From: Candidatus Altarchaeota archaeon
Lineage (GTDB): Archaea > Altiarchaeota > Altiarchaeia > IMC4 > QMZM01
Direction of reading: 5' to 3'
Length of the DNA: 8,355 bases
Assembly (NCBI GenBank): GCA_015523055.1
Contig: WALD01000060.1
Coordinates: 1 to 8,355, forward strand
Positions within the stretch are counted from its first letter, which is position 1; each line of letters starts with the position of its first letter. Shown here piece after piece: positions 6,177 to 8,355 of the stretch. Made by a program: the position numbers and the translations under genes. The notes beneath the pieces were generated by a model that had not been told where the DNA came from, did not search any database, and worked only from the letters and a program-made list of their open reading frames with translations.

Positions 6177-6521
6177 ATGAACATAATTGAAAAGAGATAC
6201 ATCACGATTGCGGAGGCAAAGAACATACTTGATAAGACAAGGAAGAGATATAAGAAGGCAGGGATGGAGATGCTCTACGAACAGAAGAGAGCTCTTGACC
6301 ATGCAAACAAGGCAGATAACCTGAATTTCAGGGACAGCACAGCAATGATAAAGAAACTGTCTGAGATGGAACTCAAACTCAATGAGGATCAAATAATTAA
6401 GATAGTTGACCTTCTGCCTGAGACAGTAGATGACGTGAGGGTAATATTCGCAAAGGAGCGCTTCAAGTACGGTGAGGAGGAAATAAAAAAGATCCTTGAC
6501 GTTGTTGCGCAGTATAAATAA
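6177..6521 (+). CDS. rpoF: DNA-directed RNA polymerase subunit F (Rpo4/Rpb4)
   Basis: A 114-residue protein matching archaeal RpoF in length and pattern. It is the Rpb4 homologue that pairs with subunit E (Rpb7) to form the stalk of the archaeal RNA polymerase, aiding initiation, elongation and RNA binding. Family features seen are the N-terminal strand with ITIAEAKNIL (9-18), YEQKRALDHANK (34-45), a helix ending in LSEMELKLNEDQIIKIVDLLPET, and the HRDC-like C-terminal part DDVRVIFAKERFKYGEEEIKKILDVV. No catalytic residues are expected. The ATG at 6177 has no Shine-Dalgarno; the family N-terminus supports this start. It is 20 bases upstream of the DUF655 gene and very probably co-transcribed with it. 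rpoE, its partner, is not in the window. Confidence 0.93.
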   Translation: MNIIEKRYITIAEAKNILDKTRKRYKKAGMEMLYEQKRALDHANKADNLNFRDSTAMIKKLSEMELKLNEDQIIKIVDLLPETVDDVRVIFAKERFKYGEEEIKKILDVVAQYK

Positions 6522-6541
6522 CAGGGGTGGTATTGGCTGAA

Positions 6542-7126
6542 ATGAATAAGGATGAGAATGTAAGAGTCTTAGATTTCCTGCCAATGGGGAAATCCGAAGT
6601 ACCTCCCCATAAAAGGAAACCGATAGCACAGGCAATCGGTGAAAAATACTTTTCACTTCTTGAAATTGCTCCCCGGAAGAATCTTACCTTCAAGTCAGGA
6701 GATAGGATATATATCGGAGAGGGAGTCAGAGACAAGGTCGATCACATAGAAAGGAGAATAAAGTATGATTGGTTGACTCCAACCGCAAAGACTGAGATCA
6801 AGATAATTCTCGAGGACATAATAAAGAGTGATGAGAAGAGGTTCGTTGATTTCTACAATAATGCAGGCACAATAAGCACAAGACTCCATAAACTTGAACG
6901 CCTTCCAAGGATAGGTAGAAAACACAGGCAGGATATACTGGAGGAAAGAAGAAGTATGCCTTTTGATAGCTTTGATGATATGTATAGACGGGTAGATAAC
7001 CTCCCGGATCCAATAAAGGTCATAGCCGAAGAGATAATTCTGGAACTTCAGGGTAAGACCAAATACAATCTTTTCGTGCCCTTGATTGCAGAGGGAAACC
7101 CCCGGGAGAGAAGACCAAAGTCCTAA
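6542..7126 (+). CDS. DUF655 family protein with helix-hairpin-helix
   Basis: A 194-residue archaeal protein of the DUF655 family, widely found beside rpoF and rpl21e; its biochemical role is not established. Visible family features are VRVLDFLPMGK (7-17), PIAQAIGEKYFSLLE (27-41), GDRIYIGEGVRDKVDHIERRIKYDWLTPTAK (53-83), an FVDFYNNAGTISTRLHKLE region (101-119), and a helix-hairpin-helix LERLPRIGRKHRQDILEER (118-136) resembling nonspecific nucleic-acid-binding motifs. That makes a DNA or RNA role plausible but inferred. I chose ATG 6542 because it puts the conserved VLDFLP at the usual distance; GTG at 6527 or TTG at 6533 would add five or three residues, and GGGGTGG at 6524-6530 could serve as ribosome binding site. 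In many archaea the next gene is the rRNA dimethylase ksgA; here a ferredoxin gene follows instead. Confidence 0.9.
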   Translation: MNKDENVRVLDFLPMGKSEVPPHKRKPIAQAIGEKYFSLLEIAPRKNLTFKSGDRIYIGEGVRDKVDHIERRIKYDWLTPTAKTEIKIILEDIIKSDEKRFVDFYNNAGTISTRLHKLERLPRIGRKHRQDILEERRSMPFDSFDDMYRRVDNLPDPIKVIAEEIILELQGKTKYNLFVPLIAEGNPRERRPKS

Positions 7127-7134
7127 CTAAATTA

Positions 7135-7144
7135 TTTATATAAA
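7135..7144 (+). promoter_or_regulatory. TATA box for the ferredoxin gene
   Basis: The self-complementary TTTATATAAA is a near-ideal archaeal TATA box. Its centre predicts initiation near 7166, about six bases before the ATG at 7172, again a near-leaderless message. A second TATA-like run at 7154-7161 is too close to the ATG to serve this gene. This suggests the ferredoxin has its own transcription unit, separate from rpoF and the DUF655 gene. Confidence 0.55.
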
Positions 7145-7171
7145 CAAACATATGTATAAATACCTTTCAAA

Positions 7172-7357
7172 ATGGTAAAAATAGAGATAGATAATGAGAA
7201 ATGCATTGGATGTGGTGCCTGCGTCAATGCATGTCCGGTGTCTCTTTATGAGATTGTTGATGGGAAATCAAAGGTTACTGGCAATGTCAATGATTGCGTC
7301 CTTTGCAGAGCCTGTGAAACAACATGCCCCGCAGGAGCTATTACAATAACCGAGTGA
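7172..7357 (+). CDS. 2[4Fe-4S] ferredoxin
   Basis: A 61-residue bacterial-type (clostridial-like) ferredoxin, a small soluble electron carrier. Two complete C-x2-C-x2-C-x3-C-P motifs are seen: Cys11, 14, 17, 21 and Cys42, 45, 48, 52. Each motif contributes three cysteines to one cubane cluster and its fourth to the other. The halves repeat with pseudo-twofold symmetry and there is a 20-residue linker. No extra domains, signal peptide or insertion are present, so the protein is a plain cytoplasmic carrier. Its redox partner cannot be told from the context, because both flanking genes are information-processing genes. It begins at ATG 7172 without a Shine-Dalgarno but with a strong TATA box upstream. 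Annotation as the delta subunit of a ketoacid oxidoreductase is less likely because no oxidoreductase genes adjoin it. Confidence 0.93.
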   Translation: MVKIEIDNEKCIGCGACVNACPVSLYEIVDGKSKVTGNVNDCVLCRACETTCPAGAITITE

Positions 7358-7369
7358 TAGCCGACTCTG

Positions 7370-7529
7370 CGGTTCTAAGTGTCGTCGAGCGAAGCGAAGA
7401 CGGCCCCCAAAGCGTGAACCGATGCGGAGCGAAGCGGAGCAGTTCAGGTTGAATTCCTCTGCGATTAGCCGGGGAATTCATGGTGCACTCAGCCCCGAAG
7501 GGCTGATGTGCGCCAAAGCGTGAACCGAT
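7370..7529. repeat. Two hairpin-linker modules with a shared 17-bp direct repeat
   Basis: The perfect direct repeat CCAAAGCGTGAACCGAT is at 7407-7423 and 7513-7529. Each copy follows a hairpin: CGTC/GACG around GAGCGAAGCG (about 7382-7402) for the first, and TCAGCCC/GGGCTGA around CGAA (7489-7495, 7500-7506), extended by GCAC/GTGC (7485-7488, 7508-7511), for the second. GAGCGAAGCG is itself repeated at 7387-7396 and 7427-7436. CGGTTC at 7370-7375 is complementary to GAACCG at 7416-7421. The architecture resembles bacterial REP-type palindromic elements. I see no protein gene in 7358-7585. Confidence 0.75.
7450..7480. repeat. Inverted repeat centred between two GAATTC sites
   Basis: TGAATTCC (7450-7457) and GGAATTCA (7473-7480) are exact reverse complements, with two more pairs possible inside (one of them a G-T pair). 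The 15-base interior reads tctgcgattagccgg. The pair lies between the two hairpin-linker modules. Confidence 0.7.
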
Positions 7530-7574
7530 TTAGGGGTTCTGGGAATTCAAAGGGTTAGAAATATAGCAGAGACA

Positions 7575-7579
7575 GGTGA
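7575..7579 (+). promoter_or_regulatory. Shine-Dalgarno of alba
   Basis: GGTGA lies six bases before the alba ATG at 7586, a canonical ribosome binding site. This contrasts with the leaderless-looking starts elsewhere in the window, so alba probably has a real 5' leader. That leader may include part of the repeat modules upstream. Confidence 0.7.
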
Positions 7580-7585
7580 AAAACA

Positions 7586-7882
7586 ATGGATAGCCAGAAT
7601 ATAGAAGCAAGAAACGGGAATGACAATGTTGTATTTGTTGGGAAGAAAGGGGTTATGAGCTATGTCCTTGCAGTTGTTACGCAATTCAACAACGGTGAGA
7701 GTTCTGTTGTTGTGAAGGCACGAGGTAGAGCAATTTCGAGGGCAGTGGATGTTGCAGAAATTGTTAGGCAGAGATTTGTTCAGGGGGTTGAACCATCGGA
7801 CATAACAATAGCAACAGAGGAACTTCAGGGTGACGAAGGGCCAATAAAGGTCTCCGCCATCGAGATAACTCTAAGTCGGTGA
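7586..7882 (+). CDS. alba: Alba family DNA/RNA-binding protein
   Basis: A 98-residue protein of the Alba (Sac10b) family, abundant dimeric chromatin proteins that bind DNA and RNA. The core begins VVFVGKKGVMSYVLAVVTQFN (15-35). Lys20 and Lys21 correspond to the two lysines whose acetylation or charge controls DNA affinity in Sulfolobus Alba. The family signature KARGRAISRAVDVAEIVRQRF follows at 44-64, then the beta hairpin region with IKVSAIEITLSR at the end. The N-terminus has about ten extra polar residues (DSQNIEARNGND) before the core, a modest extension. The ATG is supported by a good Shine-Dalgarno. It has the same orientation as the ferredoxin gene and the following KH-domain gene, with 228 and 55 bases between, and a T-rich tract after its stop suggests its own terminator. 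Confidence 0.96.
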   Translation: MDSQNIEARNGNDNVVFVGKKGVMSYVLAVVTQFNNGESSVVVKARGRAISRAVDVAEIVRQRFVQGVEPSDITIATEELQGDEGPIKVSAIEITLSR

Positions 7883-7890
7883 GATCAATC

Positions 7891-7907
7891 TATTTCTTCT
7901 TTTTTAT
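7891..7907 (+). terminator. T-rich terminator after alba
   Basis: A pyrimidine-rich run ending in six consecutive Ts (7900-7905) lies nine bases after the alba stop codon. Archaeal RNA polymerase ends transcription at such T tracts without needing a hairpin. No stem precedes it. Confidence 0.5.
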
Positions 7908-7937
7908 CCGCGACAGCATGTATCCCCCCGGGTGAAC

Positions 7938-8355
7938 ATGACTCTGCCAATATGCGAAATTTGCGCAAAGAGTGGGGTGCTGTGCAGTGCCTGTGAATCA
8001 AAACTGCAACAGGGAAGAATATCCGAGACCGATGTGGAGTTGTCCAGGCTTCTACATGAACTTGGGCAGGATATTGGTTTTGACCATGCGATAGATACTG
8101 AAAAGGCTATAATAGTGATTACGGCCAAGGACCAGATTGGTAGATTCATAGGGAAGGGCGGCGACAACATAAGAATCCTTTCCAACAAACTGGGGAAGCA
8201 ACTTAGAGTAATTGGGAGAGGCAGTCTTGAGGAAACAATATATGATTTTGTCGCTCCGGTTAGGGTTCTTGGAATAACAAGAGTCTACAGGCCAGACGGA
8301 TCAGCCATTAGGAGGGTGAAAATAAGGGACAAGGACAAAAAGATGCTAAGAATGA
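7938..8355 (+). CDS. Zinc-knuckle and KH-domain RNA-binding protein, N-terminal part
   Basis: The frame from ATG 7938 is open for 139 codons to the right edge, so the C-terminus is missing. The N-terminus has a C4 zinc knuckle, Cys6-x2-Cys9-x6-Cys16-x2-Cys19, then an acidic helix (ISETDVELSRLLHEL) and a domain with a KH-type loop GKGG (72-75) in IGRFIGKGGDNIRILSNKLGKQLRVI. A further conserved block VAPVRVLGITRVYRPDGS and a lysine/arginine-rich stretch follow. This arrangement matches archaeal proteins annotated as NusA-like or KH-domain RNA-binding proteins, of unknown exact role, probably in transcription or RNA handling. GGTGA at 7931-7935 lies only two bases before the ATG, unusually close. 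Pairing with alba, another nucleic-acid-binding gene, is suggestive but the T tract between them argues against one transcript. Confidence 0.8.
   Translation, partial: MTLPICEICAKSGVLCSACESKLQQGRISETDVELSRLLHELGQDIGFDHAIDTEKAIIVITAKDQIGRFIGKGGDNIRILSNKLGKQLRVIGRGSLEETIYDFVAPVRVLGITRVYRPDGSAIRRVKIRDKDKKMLRM

Noticed and set aside
6156..6656. Minus-strand 166-codon frame opposite rpoF
   Set aside because: It mirrors rpoF and the start of the DUF655 gene, both well supported on the plus strand, and has no recognisable domain.
7904..8188. Minus-strand 94-codon frame opposite the KH-domain gene
   Set aside because: The plus-strand frame has a zinc knuckle and a GKGG loop; the opposite frame has no features.

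Overview
The window is archaeal, most likely from a euryarchaeote. It holds a clamp-loader small subunit (RfcS), an archaeal/eukaryotic-type isoleucyl-tRNA synthetase, ribosomal protein L21e, RNA polymerase subunit F (Rpb4), a DUF655 protein and the chromatin protein Alba. Several starts have no Shine-Dalgarno sequence but sit about 35 bases downstream of TATA-like boxes, as expected for archaeal near-leaderless transcripts. I cannot name the genus; an uncultivated methanogen or ANME-like lineage is possible but not shown.

Layout. Bases 1-1105 (minus) carry the N-terminal half of a type III-like adenine DNA methyltransferase. It is clearly more A+T-rich than the rest and runs off the left edge. 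Bases 1124-1210 hold a short minus-strand fragment matching the N-terminus of HicB antitoxins, cut off just before the methyltransferase. This looks like the boundary between an acquired defence segment and the core chromosome. rfcS (1224-2165, minus) and ileS (2215-5307, plus) diverge from a 49-base promoter region. ileS is followed by rpl21e (5335-5661), rpoF (6177-6521) and the DUF655 gene (6542-7126), a familiar archaeal information-processing cluster. Then come an 8-iron ferredoxin (7172-7357), alba (7586-7882) and the start of a zinc-knuckle plus KH-domain RNA-binding protein (7938 to the right edge).

Two intergenic stretches are unusual. The 515 bases between rpl21e and rpoF have no convincing protein gene. 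They hold a good TATA box right after rpl21e, a run of potential RNA stems (one with a GAAA tetraloop), a 10-bp inverted repeat, a perfect 15-bp tandem duplication, and four short hairpins in about 100 bases just before rpoF. The 228 bases between the ferredoxin gene and alba hold two hairpin-plus-linker modules sharing a perfect 17-base direct repeat. Within ileS, a 63-bp triplicated stretch adds a Ser/Asn-rich heptapeptide repeat between the catalytic and anticodon-binding domains.

Functionally, the core genes serve replication (RfcS), translation (IleRS, L21e), transcription (RpoF), chromatin/RNA binding (Alba, KH protein) and electron transfer (ferredoxin). The left edge is a defence-type insertion. 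I see no clear new multi-gene system; the best leads are the structured intergenic regions and the insertion boundary next to rfcS.
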